Assembly: GCA_035651155.1 (NCBI GenBank)
Contig: DASRGG010000011.1
Location: 91,005 to 155,004, forward strand
DNA length: 64,000 bases
Reading direction: 5' to 3'
Origin: CF-39 sp035651155
Lineage (GTDB): Bacteria > Chloroflexota > Limnocylindria > P2-11E
The position numbers and the translations under genes were made by a program. The notes under the pieces are model-generated. The model was given only the letters and a program-made list of their open reading frames with translations, was not told the origin of the DNA and searched no databases. This document shows positions 44,109-52,867 of this stretch, in pieces (within the stretch, counting starts at the first letter, position 1; the number at the start of each line of letters is the position of its first letter).

Positions 44109-45104
44109 CTACACCCGGGGTGCGCCGAGCAGCCGCTCCAGGTTCCCGCCGAGGATCGCCTCCTTCTCGGCGTCGGTGAGGCTCGGGAGCGCGACGAGCC
44201 ACTCCCGCGGCTGATAGCCCGCCCCCGCGCGGCCGGCCGCGAAGCCGGGGTAGTCGGTGCCGAACACGACACGGTCGGTGCCGACCGAGTCGAGCAGGAA
44301 CCGCAGCGCGCGCTCGCTGTGCGTGATGCAGTCGTAGTGGAAGCGCGCCAGGTACTCGCTCGGCGGTCGCGTGATGTTCGCCCGGGCCTCCTCGCGCCAC
44401 CGCCAGCCCCAATCCATCCGGCCGGCGGCGAACGCGGCGTAGCCGCCGCCGTGCGCGAGCGCGACCTCGAGCCGCGGAAAGGCGTCCATCACGCCGCCGA
44501 ACACGAGCGCGGCGAACGACAGGGTCCGCTCGACCGGATTGCCGATCGTGTTGGACACGTGGTACCGGTCGAAGCGCGTCGAGACGAGCGTGGGCGAGGC
44601 CTGATGAACGAATACGAGCGCGCCCATCTCCTCGGCGGCGCGCCAGAACGGCCGGAACCGCGGCTCGTCGTACAGCGCGCCGTTCACGTGGTCGCCGATC
44701 ATCGCTCCGCTGAATCCGAGCACGTGCATCGCGCGATCGAGCTCCGCGATGGCGCGCCCGATGTCCTGCATCGGAAGGATCGCGAGTCCCCGGAAGCGGT
44801 CGGGCCGGCCGGCGACCAGCTCGCCGATCTCGTCGTTGCACTCCCGGTGGATCGCGGCCGCCGCGGCGGCGTCGTGCTCGTAGACGTACATCTGCGGCTC
44901 CGCCGACACGACCTGCGCGTCGACCCCGAGCCGGTCCATGTCCGCAAGACGATCCGGCGCGCTGATGGCCCGGCCCTGCCCCCGGGCGATCGCCGCGGGC
45001 TCGATGCCGTGGAGCGTGAGGCCGGCGGCCTTCGCGTGGAGGAGGCTCCGGGGGGTGAGGTGGGCATGCAGGTCGATCGTTCGAGAGTGGAATGACAGTG
45101 CCAC
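44109..45104 (-). CDS. Amidohydrolase 2 family (ACMSD-like) protein
   Basis: 331 residues from the GTG at 45104 with TAGG 8 bases upstream. Metal-site residues: TIDLHAHLTP (HxH), ALAHGGGY and VFGTDYPGF (Asp). The family includes aminocarboxymuconate-semialdehyde decarboxylase, gamma-resorcylate decarboxylase and related aromatic-acid decarboxylases and hydrolases. A hairpin lies between it and the upstream aldolase, so it may have its own promoter. Confidence 0.85.
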   Translation of the reverse strand: MALSFHSRTIDLHAHLTPRSLLHAKAAGLTLHGIEPAAIARGQGRAISAPDRLADMDRLGVDAQVVSAEPQMYVYEHDAAAAAAIHRECNDEIGELVAGRPDRFRGLAILPMQDIGRAIAELDRAMHVLGFSGAMIGDHVNGALYDEPRFRPFWRAAEEMGALVFVHQASPTLVSTRFDRYHVSNTIGNPVERTLSFAALVFGGVMDAFPRLEVALAHGGGYAAFAAGRMDWGWRWREEARANITRPPSEYLARFHYDCITHSERALRFLLDSVGTDRVVFGTDYPGFAAGRAGAGYQPREWLVALPSLTDAEKEAILGGNLERLLGAPRV

Positions 45105-45179
45105 GCGGAACCTAGCATCCCCACGGCGGCCGCGGCGGTCAAGCACCGTGTTGCCTGAGGGGCGCCGCCCGACCAACGA

Positions 45180-45203
45180 GCGGCACGCGTTGACGCGTGC
45201 CGC
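45180..45203 (-). terminator. Hairpin between aldolase and amidohydrolase genes
   Basis: Perfect 11-bp stem GCGGCACGCGT / ACGCGTGCCGC with a TG loop. It is preceded on the minus strand by a C9 run (G9 at 45204-45212) and followed by a weak T-rich stretch (CTCGTTGG). Probable end of the ABC/flavin reductase/aldolase operon. Confidence 0.55.
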
Positions 45204-45215
45204 GGGGGGGGGCCG

Positions 45216-45914
45216 TCAGCCGAGGTCGGCGAGCGCTCCCGCGACGCGCGCCTTCTCGAGCGCGTACAGCCACGTCTTCTCGATGACGAAGCGGCTGGTC
45301 AGCATCTCGCGCACGCGCCGGATCTCGTCACCGGTGTACGCCTTCACGCTCCCGAGGTTCCTGGCGAGGTAGTTCCGCTGCGCGCTCTCCTCGAGGTAGA
45401 GCGCGGCCGTGACGCATTCCGGCACGTCCCCGCCGACGACGAGCGCGCCGTGACCGCGAAGGAGCACCGCCGTGGCCGCGCCCAGGTCGCGCGCGACCGG
45501 CGCGCCGAGCTCGTCGCTCCGGATGAGCTCGGGATTGTCGTGGACCGGGATGGTGCCGCCGAAGAAGGCGCCCGCGTTCGACGCCGGCTCGAGCGGAAGG
45601 CCGGCCACCGCGAACGCCGTCGCGTAGAGCGGATGGAAATGCGCGGCGCTGCGCACCTCGGGTCGCGCGCGGTACGCGGCGAGATGCAGCGCCGTCTCCG
45701 ATGGCGGCAGCGCGTCGGAGAGGCGCGCGCCGTCCGACACGCGCGCCGAGGCGATGAGCTCCGGCCCCACGGTCAGACGGCTCGCCCCACGGTCGCAGAT
45801 GTAGATGACGTCACCGTCGCGGATCGAGAGGTGGCCGTGCATGTCGAAGAGCCCCGCTACCGCGAGGACGCGCGTGGCCGTCGCGCACTCGAGGCGGACG
45901 TCGCGCTCGCTCAT
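45216..45914 (-). CDS. Class II aldolase/adducin-family protein
   Basis: 232 residues. Zinc-site pattern: MHGHLSIRDGD, AHFHPLYATAFAVAG (HxH) and LLRGHGALVVGG. The family cleaves or decarboxylates hydroxy-acids and sugar phosphates; relatives act late in aromatic ring-cleavage routes. It overlaps the flavin reductase gene by 4 bases. Confidence 0.85.
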   Translation of the reverse strand: MSERDVRLECATATRVLAVAGLFDMHGHLSIRDGDVIYICDRGASRLTVGPELIASARVSDGARLSDALPPSETALHLAAYRARPEVRSAAHFHPLYATAFAVAGLPLEPASNAGAFFGGTIPVHDNPELIRSDELGAPVARDLGAATAVLLRGHGALVVGGDVPECVTAALYLEESAQRNYLARNLGSVKAYTGDEIRRVREMLTSRFVIEKTWLYALEKARVAGALADLG

Positions 45915-46453
45915 GTCGGGTACCCCTCTGGCGACTCGTCGCTGGTCCAGTGACCGAGACGGTAGTAGCGGCGGCCGTAGCGAAGGAGCGGATCCCAGTG
46001 ACGGTCGCTTACCAGGTGCTCGGCGACCTCGCCGACGAACAGGAGGTGATCGCCGGTCGGGATGGTGTTCACGACGCGGCACCAGAGCACCGCGATGCTC
46101 CCGTCGACGCCGGGCGCGTGGAAGCCGGCGGGCGGGTCCACCGTCCGGATGTCCAGCGTCGCGAACTTGTCGGGGCCCGCCGCGGACTTCCCGGCCGCCA
46201 CGGCGAGATCCTGCTGCGAATCGTGCAGCAGGGAGAGGCTGAATTCGCCGCTCTCACGGATGAGGCGCGTCGTGCGCGAGCCGGTGTGCTCCGCGATCGC
46301 GATCATGGCCGGCGCGAGCGAGACGTACATCGCGGTGCCGGTCCCGCAGGAGCGCTCGTCGCCGTGCGCGGCGCCGACGATCGCGACCGCGTGCGAGATG
46401 CGCGAGAGGGCGCGCCGCGCGACCTCGTAGCGATCGGTCGTCTCGGCGGTCAT
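45911..46453 (-). CDS. Flavin reductase-like protein
   Basis: 180 residues of the FMN-binding split-barrel flavin reductase fold: ALSRISHAVAIVGAAHGDERSCGTGTAMYVSLAPAMIAIAEH, FSLSLLHDSQQDLAVAAG, GDHLLFVGEVAEHL. Such proteins supply reduced FMN to two-component monooxygenases; an LLM-type flavin oxidoreductase is encoded at 62980-63858 in the next operon. It lies 4 bases after the permease gene. Confidence 0.85.
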   Translation of the reverse strand: MTAETTDRYEVARRALSRISHAVAIVGAAHGDERSCGTGTAMYVSLAPAMIAIAEHTGSRTTRLIRESGEFSLSLLHDSQQDLAVAAGKSAAGPDKFATLDIRTVDPPAGFHAPGVDGSIAVLWCRVVNTIPTGDHLLFVGEVAEHLVSDRHWDPLLRYGRRYYRLGHWTSDESPEGYPT

Positions 46454-46457
46454 CGGC

Positions 46458-47309
46458 TCAGCGCTGCGGGCGCCAGGCGTCGAAGTGCCGCTCGAGCCGC
46501 TGCAGGGCGAGGGTCATCAGGAGCCCGGCCGTCGCGATGATCGTGAGCCCCGCGAAGACCTGAGCGCTCTGAAACGTCTGCCCGGCGATCATCATCATCT
46601 TCCCGATCCCGTGCTGCGCGGCGACGTACTCTCCGACGACGACGCCGATGAGCGCGTGCCCGAGTCCGAGCCGCAGACCGGTGAGGATGAACGGGACCGA
46701 CCCCGGGAGCGCGATGGTCCGGAAGATTTGGAGATCGCTGCCGCCCAGAGAGCGGGCCACACGGATCAGGTGGGTGTCGAGATTGCGCACGCCCGCGGTC
46801 GTGTTGATGAGAATCGCGAAGAACGCGCCGAGGAAGATCACCGCGACCTTCGACTCGACGCCGATCCCGAACCAGATGATGAACAGCGGCAGCAGCACGA
46901 TGCGCGGGGTCGCGTAGAGGAACGTCACGAACGGATCGAGCGCGTACCGCACCCGCGGATACCAGCCGAGCAGCAAGCCGAGCGGGATCGCGGTGACGGC
47001 GGCGAGCGCGTAGCCCGTCACGAACTCCTGGCCGGAGATCGCGATGTCGATGCCGAGCTCGCCACCTTTCACCAGCTCGGCGAACGCGGTCACGATGTCC
47101 GTTGGACCGGGGAGGAACAGCGCGGACCAGATGCGCGCGTTCGCCACGAGCTGCCACGCGATGAGGAAGACGACCACCGCGACCGTCCCGATCACGAGGG
47201 AGTCGTTGCGCCGGAGCCAGCCCTGATCGGGCAGCGGCGTCGTGATGACGATCGAGCTGTCGCGCGGGGGCGCGACGGCGGCGCGATCGACGCGCTGCGC
47301 CTCGGCCAT
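46458..47309 (-). CDS. ABC importer permease, TauC/SsuC type
   Basis: 283 residues, about six membrane helices, EAA loop HLIRVARSLGGSDLQIFRTIALPGSVPFILTG. Close paralogue of the permease at 34163-35026. Its start overlaps the ATPase stop by one base (TGATG). The binding protein is probably the one encoded at 50007-51062. Confidence 0.92.
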   Translation of the reverse strand: MAEAQRVDRAAVAPPRDSSIVITTPLPDQGWLRRNDSLVIGTVAVVVFLIAWQLVANARIWSALFLPGPTDIVTAFAELVKGGELGIDIAISGQEFVTGYALAAVTAIPLGLLLGWYPRVRYALDPFVTFLYATPRIVLLPLFIIWFGIGVESKVAVIFLGAFFAILINTTAGVRNLDTHLIRVARSLGGSDLQIFRTIALPGSVPFILTGLRLGLGHALIGVVVGEYVAAQHGIGKMMMIAGQTFQSAQVFAGLTIIATAGLLMTLALQRLERHFDAWRPQR

Positions 47310-48097
47310 CAGGCGCTCGCGGCCATGGTGTCTCGGGCCGCCTCCTCCCGGATGCTCTCCCAGATGCGCGTTTCGATGGCGACGAAGCGCGGATCGTGCT
47401 TGATCCGGAGGTCACGCGGACGCTCGAGACCGATCGCGATCGTCTCCTTCAGTCGCCCCGGCCGCGCCGTGAACACGAAGACGCGGTCCGCCAGGTATAC
47501 GGCCTCCGCGATGTCGTGGGTGATGAAGATCGCGGTCTTGCGCGTCTCGCTCCAGACGCGCAGCAGCTCCTGCTGCATCGTCTCGCGCGTCTGGGCGTCG
47601 AGCGCGGCGAACGGCTCGTCGAGCAGCAGGATCTCGGGGTCGACGGCGAGGGCGCGCGCGAGGTTCACGCGCTGCTGCATCCCGCCGGACAGCTCGAGCG
47701 GATACGACTCCTCGAAGCCCTTCAGGCCGACGAGCTCGACGAAGCGCTCCGCGCGCCGGCGCGACTCGTTCTTGGGCAGGCGCTGGATCTCGAGCCCGTA
47801 GGCGACGTTCCGCGTAACGGTGCGCCACGGAAGCAGGCTCGGCTGCTGGAACACCATCGCTCGGTCGCGACCAGGACGATCGATCGAACGACCGTCGAGC
47901 GTGAGCGACCCCGTCGTGAGCGGCAGCAGGCCGTCGACGGCGTTGAGGAACGTGGTCTTGCCGCAGCCGGACGGCCCGACGATCGCGACGAACTCGCCCT
48001 CGTCGACGTCGAGCGAGACGTGGTCGACAGCGAGCAGCATGTCGCCGTAGCGCTGCCGGCGATGGTGGATCACCACGTCCCGTGCTTCGAGCTTCAT
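47309..48097 (-). CDS. ABC importer ATPase, TauB/SsuB type
   Basis: 262 residues with all ABC motifs (GPSGCGKTTFLNAVDGL, FQQPSLLPWRT, LSGGMQQRVNLARALAVD, LLLDEPFAALD, ITHDIAEAVYLAD). Paralogue of 33348-34166. First gene of the leftward operon ATPase-permease-flavin reductase-aldolase, controlled from operator E 36 bases upstream. Confidence 0.93.
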   Translation of the reverse strand: MKLEARDVVIHHRRQRYGDMLLAVDHVSLDVDEGEFVAIVGPSGCGKTTFLNAVDGLLPLTTGSLTLDGRSIDRPGRDRAMVFQQPSLLPWRTVTRNVAYGLEIQRLPKNESRRRAERFVELVGLKGFEESYPLELSGGMQQRVNLARALAVDPEILLLDEPFAALDAQTRETMQQELLRVWSETRKTAIFITHDIAEAVYLADRVFVFTARPGRLKETIAIGLERPRDLRIKHDPRFVAIETRIWESIREEAARDTMAASA

Positions 48098-48132
48098 CGG
48101 CGCAGTCTGCGCTCCCGTCGTCCCAGTGGTCC

Positions 48133-48147
48133 AATGGTATTAACATT
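48133..48147. promoter_or_regulatory. GntR-type operator E, divergent
   Basis: AATGGT-ATT-AACATT between two divergent operons: 36 bp from the ABC ATPase start (minus) and 65 bp from the second ubiD start (plus). One bound dimer could control both. Confidence 0.6.
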
Positions 48148-48211
48148 CGGCCCGGAGACCAGCCCGGACGCCGTACATTCAAGCGAATTCCACGCCGAGG
48201 GGGAACGACCC

Positions 48212-49687
48212 ATGGCCACGACGCTCAAGACCCAGACGCAGGTGCCGACCGATCTGCGCGAATGGCTACGGAAGATCGAGGAGATCGGCGAGCTCCAGGT
48301 CGTGACCGGCGCCACCGCCGAGGACGACATCGGCATGGCGACCGAGCTCCTCGGCCGCACGCGTCCGTCCAAAGCGACCGTCTTCGACGAGATCCCCGGA
48401 TACACGAAGGGCTTCCGCGTCCTCTCGAACGGCCTCGGCTCGTTCAAGCGCATCGCGATCACGCTCGGCCTGCCGGTCGACGAGTCGCCGCACGAGCTTG
48501 TCCGCCTGTGGCAGGAGCGCGTCCGCAAGGGCATCCCCTCCATCGCGGCCGAGGTCGTGAAGGACGGCCCGGTGTTCGAGAACGTCATGCGCGGCTCCGA
48601 AGTCGATCTGCTCAAGTTCCCGACGCCGAAGTGGCATGAGTTCGACGGCGGCCGCTACCTCGGCACCGGCAGCTTCGACATCACGATGGACCCGGACGAG
48701 GGCTGGGTGAACCTCGGCACGTATCGCGTCATGGTCCAGAACAAGAACACCCTCGGCTTCTACATCTCGCCCGGCAAGCACGGCCGCCAGCACCGCGACA
48801 AGTGGTTCGCGAAGGGCGAGAAGATGCCGGTCGCGTTCGTGCCGGGCGGCGACCCGCTGCTGTTCCTCTCGGCGTGCACCGAGATCCCGTACGGCATCAC
48901 CGAGTACGACTGGGCGGGCGGCGTGCGCGGCGTCCCGTACCGCGTCGTCAAGGGCCCGGTCACGGGCCTGCCGATCCCGGCGGACGCCGAGATCGTCATC
49001 GAGGGGTACGCCGACGCCAACGACAAGATGGTCGAAGGGCCGTTCGGCGAGTGGACCGGCTACTACGCCTCGGGCGAGCGCGAGGAGCCGGTGATGCGCG
49101 TGTCCGCGGTCTACCACCGCAACGATCCGATCATCCTGGCCTCGCCGCCGAACGTCCCGCCGGACGAGCAGTCCTTCTATCGGGCGTTCATGCGCTCGGC
49201 GCGCCTGCGCGGCGACCTCGAGGGCGCCAGCATCCCGGGCATCACCGGCGTGTGGTGCCACGAGGTCGGAGGCTCTCGTCTCTTCAACGCGATCTCCATC
49301 AGCCAGCGCTACGCGGGCCACGCGCGGCAGGTCGGCCACGCCGCCGCGACGGTCCACACCGGCGCGTACCTCGGCCGCTACACCGTCGTCGTCGACGACG
49401 ACATCGACGTGATGGATCTCGAGGAGGTCCTCTGGGCGATGTGCACGCGCTCGGATCCGTCCGAGTCGATCGACATCATCCCCCGCATGTGGTCGGGCCC
49501 GCTCGACCCGCGCATCCACCCGGACCGCAAGGGCCTCTCTTCGCGCGCCGTCATCGACGCGACGCGGCCGTGGGAGTGGCGCGACAAGTTCCCGCGTTCG
49601 CAGCTGCCGACGCCGGAGACGAAGCGCAAGGCGCTCGAGAAGTGGGGCTGGCTGGTCGGGAAGGGCGAGAAGCCGAAGGGTCGGTGA
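48212..49687 (+). CDS. UbiD-family (de)carboxylase, canonical
   Basis: 491 residues from the ATG at 48212 with GAGGGGG upstream. Typical UbiD blocks: WVNLGTYRVMVQNKNTLGFYISPGKHGRQH (prenyl-FMN and metal site), AEIVIEGYAD, VEGPFGEWTGYYASG with both active-site Glu residues, VYHRNDPIILASPP, VVVDDDIDVMDLEEVLWAM. It should decarboxylate (or carboxylate) an aromatic or alpha,beta-unsaturated acid with prenyl-FMN from UbiX. Not in an operon with CoA-transferases, so it may act on a free acid. Confidence 0.93.
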   Translation: MATTLKTQTQVPTDLREWLRKIEEIGELQVVTGATAEDDIGMATELLGRTRPSKATVFDEIPGYTKGFRVLSNGLGSFKRIAITLGLPVDESPHELVRLWQERVRKGIPSIAAEVVKDGPVFENVMRGSEVDLLKFPTPKWHEFDGGRYLGTGSFDITMDPDEGWVNLGTYRVMVQNKNTLGFYISPGKHGRQHRDKWFAKGEKMPVAFVPGGDPLLFLSACTEIPYGITEYDWAGGVRGVPYRVVKGPVTGLPIPADAEIVIEGYADANDKMVEGPFGEWTGYYASGEREEPVMRVSAVYHRNDPIILASPPNVPPDEQSFYRAFMRSARLRGDLEGASIPGITGVWCHEVGGSRLFNAISISQRYAGHARQVGHAAATVHTGAYLGRYTVVVDDDIDVMDLEEVLWAMCTRSDPSESIDIIPRMWSGPLDPRIHPDRKGLSSRAVIDATRPWEWRDKFPRSQLPTPETKRKALEKWGWLVGKGEKPKGR

Positions 49688-49745
49688 CGCTGACTCCGGG
49701 CTGTAACGAGGCCGCGACGAGGGGCGCGCGCTTTCGCTGCGGATA

Positions 49746-49860
49746 GGGGATCGCGCGCGGCTCCTCCGGCTCGAGCTTCTCCGCGAGCGGGGCCGAGCCC
49801 GAGAGGTCCGCGAAGAGGATCGCGACCACCTCGCGCTGCTCGGTGAGCGGCCCGTGCGGC
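49746..49860 (-). pseudogene. Relic of a class III adenylate/guanylate cyclase gene
   Basis: On the minus strand the sequence reads LTEQREVVAILFADLSGSAPLAEKLEPEE, the start of a class III cyclase catalytic domain (family pattern ERRxVTVLFADLxGST.LAE.LDPE). Similarity ends on both sides. Only ~38 codons survive; no start, rest of the domain or partner gene is present. The remaining 49688-50006 DNA is otherwise empty apart from operator F. Confidence 0.6.
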
Positions 49861-49947
49861 AGCGACCCGCGTGCCGCGCGCCGGCGCGGCGAAGAGCGGG
49901 CGCCGAGTGCCCTCGTCTCGTCGCGCGCGGCGCCGCGGCGGGCCGCG

Positions 49948-49962
49948 AATGGTATAACAATT
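49948..49962 (+). promoter_or_regulatory. GntR-type operator F
   Basis: AATGGT-ATA-ACAATT, 45 bp upstream of the binding-protein ATG. It contains TATAAC, a likely -10 element. Confidence 0.65.
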
Positions 49963-50006
49963 GACCACTCAGCGCCCGGTGGGACCGGGAGCGTGGGAGG
50001 TACCGG

Positions 50007-51062
50007 ATGCGATCGCATCGCGTGCTCGTTCTGACCCTGGCTGCGCTGCTCGTGGCGACCGCGTGTGGTGGGGGCGCGAACACGCCGAGCTCGGCGCCGG
50101 CGGCGTCGTCGGCCGCGGCCGCGGCGACGACGACACCGAAGCCCGCACCGACCAAGATCAAGTCCTCGTACGGCAACGTCACGCCGGCGAACCTCGCGCC
50201 CTTCATGGCGAAGGAGCTCGGACTCTTCGAGAAGTACAACCTCGACGTGGACCTCCAGCTCATCGACGGCGGCACCGCGTCCGCCGCGGCGCTCGTCGCC
50301 GGGCAGACGCAGATCGCTAACTTCGGCGGCACCGAGGCGATGAGCGGCTACATCGCCGGCTCGGACATGCAGGTGCTCGCGCTGTTCGTGCCGGTGACGC
50401 CGTGGCAGCTCCTCGCGAAGTCCGACTACAAGTCGCCGGCCGATCTCAAGGGCAAGGTCGTCGGCGTCGCGAGCGTGGGTGGCTCCGCGTACGTCGCCGC
50501 GCAGGAGTCGTTGAAGGCTCTCGGTCTCGATCCAGCCAAGGACGTGAACATCCAAGCATTCGGCTCGACCGCCAACCTCACGAAGGGAATGCTCGGCGGC
50601 GCCGCGTACGCGGGCCCCGGCCATCCGCCGGACACGACAGCACTGCTCGCGGGCGGCTTCAAAGTGATCCACGACCTCGCGGCGCAGAAGGTACCCGCGA
50701 CCGACAACTGCACGATCGTGCTGAAGTCGTGGGCGGACAAGAACAAGGCCACGGTCCAGGGCTACATCGACGCCGAGATCGAGGCCATCGCCATCGCGAA
50801 GAAGGACAAGGCCAAGACCCTTCCGATCCTGGCAAAGCTGCTGAAGCTCGACACGACGAAGGACGCGAACGCGCTCTCGCAGACGTACGACTTCTACGTG
50901 AACACGATCATCCCGGCGTTCCCGCACCCCGACGTCAAGGCGTTCACCGCGACCCGCGACACGCTCGTCGCGACGAACGCGAAGGCCAAGGACTTCGACG
51001 TGACCAAGGTGATCGACGACAGCTACGTCGCCGACGCCGAGAAGCGTGGGGTCGGGAAATAG
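50007..51062 (+). CDS. NMT1/TauA-type solute-binding lipoprotein
   Basis: 351 residues. Lipobox LVATAC after the signal, Ala-rich linker, then IKSSYGNVTPANLAPFMAKELGLFEKYNLDVDLQLIDGG and DLKGKVVGVASVGGSAYVAAQESLKALGLDPAKDV. Paralogue of 35040-36104. It probably serves the ATPase and permease at 46458-48097, transcribed the other way across the second ubiD; both have a GntR-type operator. A GC hairpin follows. Confidence 0.9.
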   Translation: MRSHRVLVLTLAALLVATACGGGANTPSSAPAASSAAAAATTTPKPAPTKIKSSYGNVTPANLAPFMAKELGLFEKYNLDVDLQLIDGGTASAAALVAGQTQIANFGGTEAMSGYIAGSDMQVLALFVPVTPWQLLAKSDYKSPADLKGKVVGVASVGGSAYVAAQESLKALGLDPAKDVNIQAFGSTANLTKGMLGGAAYAGPGHPPDTTALLAGGFKVIHDLAAQKVPATDNCTIVLKSWADKNKATVQGYIDAEIEAIAIAKKDKAKTLPILAKLLKLDTTKDANALSQTYDFYVNTIIPAFPHPDVKAFTATRDTLVATNAKAKDFDVTKVIDDSYVADAEKRGVGK

Positions 51063-51084
51063 CGCACACCGCCCCTGACCGAAG

Positions 51085-51118
51085 AGCGGGGCGGGCGCCG
51101 GCGCGCTCGCCCCGCTTT
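51085..51118 (+). terminator. GC-rich hairpin after the binding-protein gene
   Basis: Stem AGCGGGGCG / CGCCCCGCT (9 bp) with a 14-base loop, then TT. A weak terminator or attenuator between the binding protein and the ThDP genes. Confidence 0.5.
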
Positions 51119-51142
51119 GGATCCGACGTCATCGTCGACCTC

Positions 51143-52849
51143 ATGCAGGCGTTCGGTATCGAGTACGTCGCGCTGAATCCCGGCGCGACCTATCGCGGGC
51201 TCCACGACTCGCTCGTGAACTACGGTCAGGGCAAGCCCGAGATCATCCTGTGCACCCACGAGAAGATCGCCGTCGGCGTCGCGCTCGGCTACGCGCGCGC
51301 GACCGGCCGGCCGATGGGCGCGATCGTCCACGACGTCGTCGGCCTGCTCCATTCGACGATGGGCGTGTACTACGCGTACCTCGACCACCAGCCGGTCATG
51401 GTCTTCGGCGCGACGGGACCGCTGGACCGGCGACGCCGCCGACCCGGCATCGACTGGTTCCACACCGCCCAGGTGCAGGGCGAAGCCGTGCGCTACTTCA
51501 CGAAATACGACGACCAGCCGGCGTCCATCGCCGACTTCCCGAACTCGTTCGCGCGCGCCTACCGCTACGCGACCTCGGAGCCGGCGGGCCCGGTGTACGT
51601 CTGCTACGACGCGGGCCTCCAGGAGGACGAGCTCACGCAGCCCATCGTGATCGACGACGTCGTCGCGGGCGCGCGTCCCTCACCGGTGCAGGCCGATCCG
51701 GCGGCGCTCGCGAAGGCCGCGGACATGCTCGCGCGGGCGGAGCGACCGGTGATCCTCGCCGAGCACGTCGGGCGGCACCCCGACGCGGTCCCCCACCTGG
51801 TGGCCCTCGCGGAGGACCTTGCGGCGGCGGTGGTGGACCTCCACGCGCGCGTCAACATCCCGAATCGCCACCCGCTCGCGCTCGCGGGTGCGGACGTGCT
51901 GAGGGACGCGGACCTCGTGCTCGCGCTCGACGTCGGCGACCTCCATCGCGCGCTCAACGAGCTGGACCGCGACAGCCGCGAGCGCGCGAAGCGCCCGCGC
52001 ATCGCGCCGGGCACGCCGGTGATCGACATCGGCCTGTCGGAGCTCCGGCAGAGCAAGTGGTCCGAGGACCTCGGCGACTTCCAGCCGGTGGCGCTCTCGG
52101 TGGTCGCGGACACGCGGCTCGCGCTGCCGGCGCTGCGCCCGCTCGTGCGCGAGCGCCTCGGCGGACGTGACCGCGGCGCCCGACGCCGCGAGCTCGCCGG
52201 GATGCACGATGCCGTGCGCAAGGGATGGGAGGAGGCCGCGCGGGCCGGCTGGGACGCGTCGCCGATGACCGCCGCGCGGCTGGCCTCGGAGGTTTGGAAG
52301 GTCATCGAGGGCGACGACTGGGTGCTGACCGGCGCGGACCTCGAGGACTGGACGATGCGCCTGTGGGACATCGACTCGCCGAAGCGGTACCCCGGACACG
52401 CGCTCGGCACCGCGACGCAGATCTCGGTGGCGCTCGGCGTCGGTCTCGCGTACCGCGGCACGGACACCCTCGTCGTGGACATCCAGCCCGACGGCGATCT
52501 CATGTTCGACCCGGGCGCGCTCTGGACGGCGGCCAACGCGCGCATCCCGATCCTCGCGGTGATGTACAACAACCGCGCGTACTACAACGACTTCGAGCAC
52601 CAGATCCGCGTCGCCAAGCACCGTGGGACGCCCGTCGAGAACGCGCGGGTCGGCCAGGAGATCGACGGACCGCCACCGGACTTCGCCGCGATGGCCCGGA
52701 GCATGGGCTGGTACGCCGAGGGTCCCATCAGCGACCCCGCCGAGGCCGGGCCCGCGATCGCGCGCGCCGCGGCCTACGTGAAGGAGCGCCGGATGCCCGC
52801 GCTCGTCGACACCCTCGTGCGGCGACGCGTCCCGAGCCGTTTCCGCTAG
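51143..52849 (+). CDS. ThDP-dependent decarboxylase/synthase-like enzyme
   Basis: About 568 residues from the first canonical in-frame start, an ATG at 51143. ThDP-enzyme pattern: catalytic-Glu block CTHEKIAVGVALGYARATG, FGATGPLD, PVYVCYDAGLQ, and the cofactor motif QPDGDLMFDPGAL...MYNNRAYYND, with Pro where the usual GDG has its first Gly. Similarity to the next gene already starts about 9 codons upstream of this ATG (FGSDVIVDL), where no start codon exists and a hairpin ends, so the 5' end looks truncated or uses a non-standard start. Reaction unknown; relatives decarboxylate 2-oxo acids. Confidence 0.78.
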   Translation: MQAFGIEYVALNPGATYRGLHDSLVNYGQGKPEIILCTHEKIAVGVALGYARATGRPMGAIVHDVVGLLHSTMGVYYAYLDHQPVMVFGATGPLDRRRRRPGIDWFHTAQVQGEAVRYFTKYDDQPASIADFPNSFARAYRYATSEPAGPVYVCYDAGLQEDELTQPIVIDDVVAGARPSPVQADPAALAKAADMLARAERPVILAEHVGRHPDAVPHLVALAEDLAAAVVDLHARVNIPNRHPLALAGADVLRDADLVLALDVGDLHRALNELDRDSRERAKRPRIAPGTPVIDIGLSELRQSKWSEDLGDFQPVALSVVADTRLALPALRPLVRERLGGRDRGARRRELAGMHDAVRKGWEEAARAGWDASPMTAARLASEVWKVIEGDDWVLTGADLEDWTMRLWDIDSPKRYPGHALGTATQISVALGVGLAYRGTDTLVVDIQPDGDLMFDPGALWTAANARIPILAVMYNNRAYYNDFEHQIRVAKHRGTPVENARVGQEIDGPPPDFAAMARSMGWYAEGPISDPAEAGPAIARAAAYVKERRMPALVDTLVRRRVPSRFR

Positions 52850-52867
52850 CGGCCTCGTGGCGCGCCG

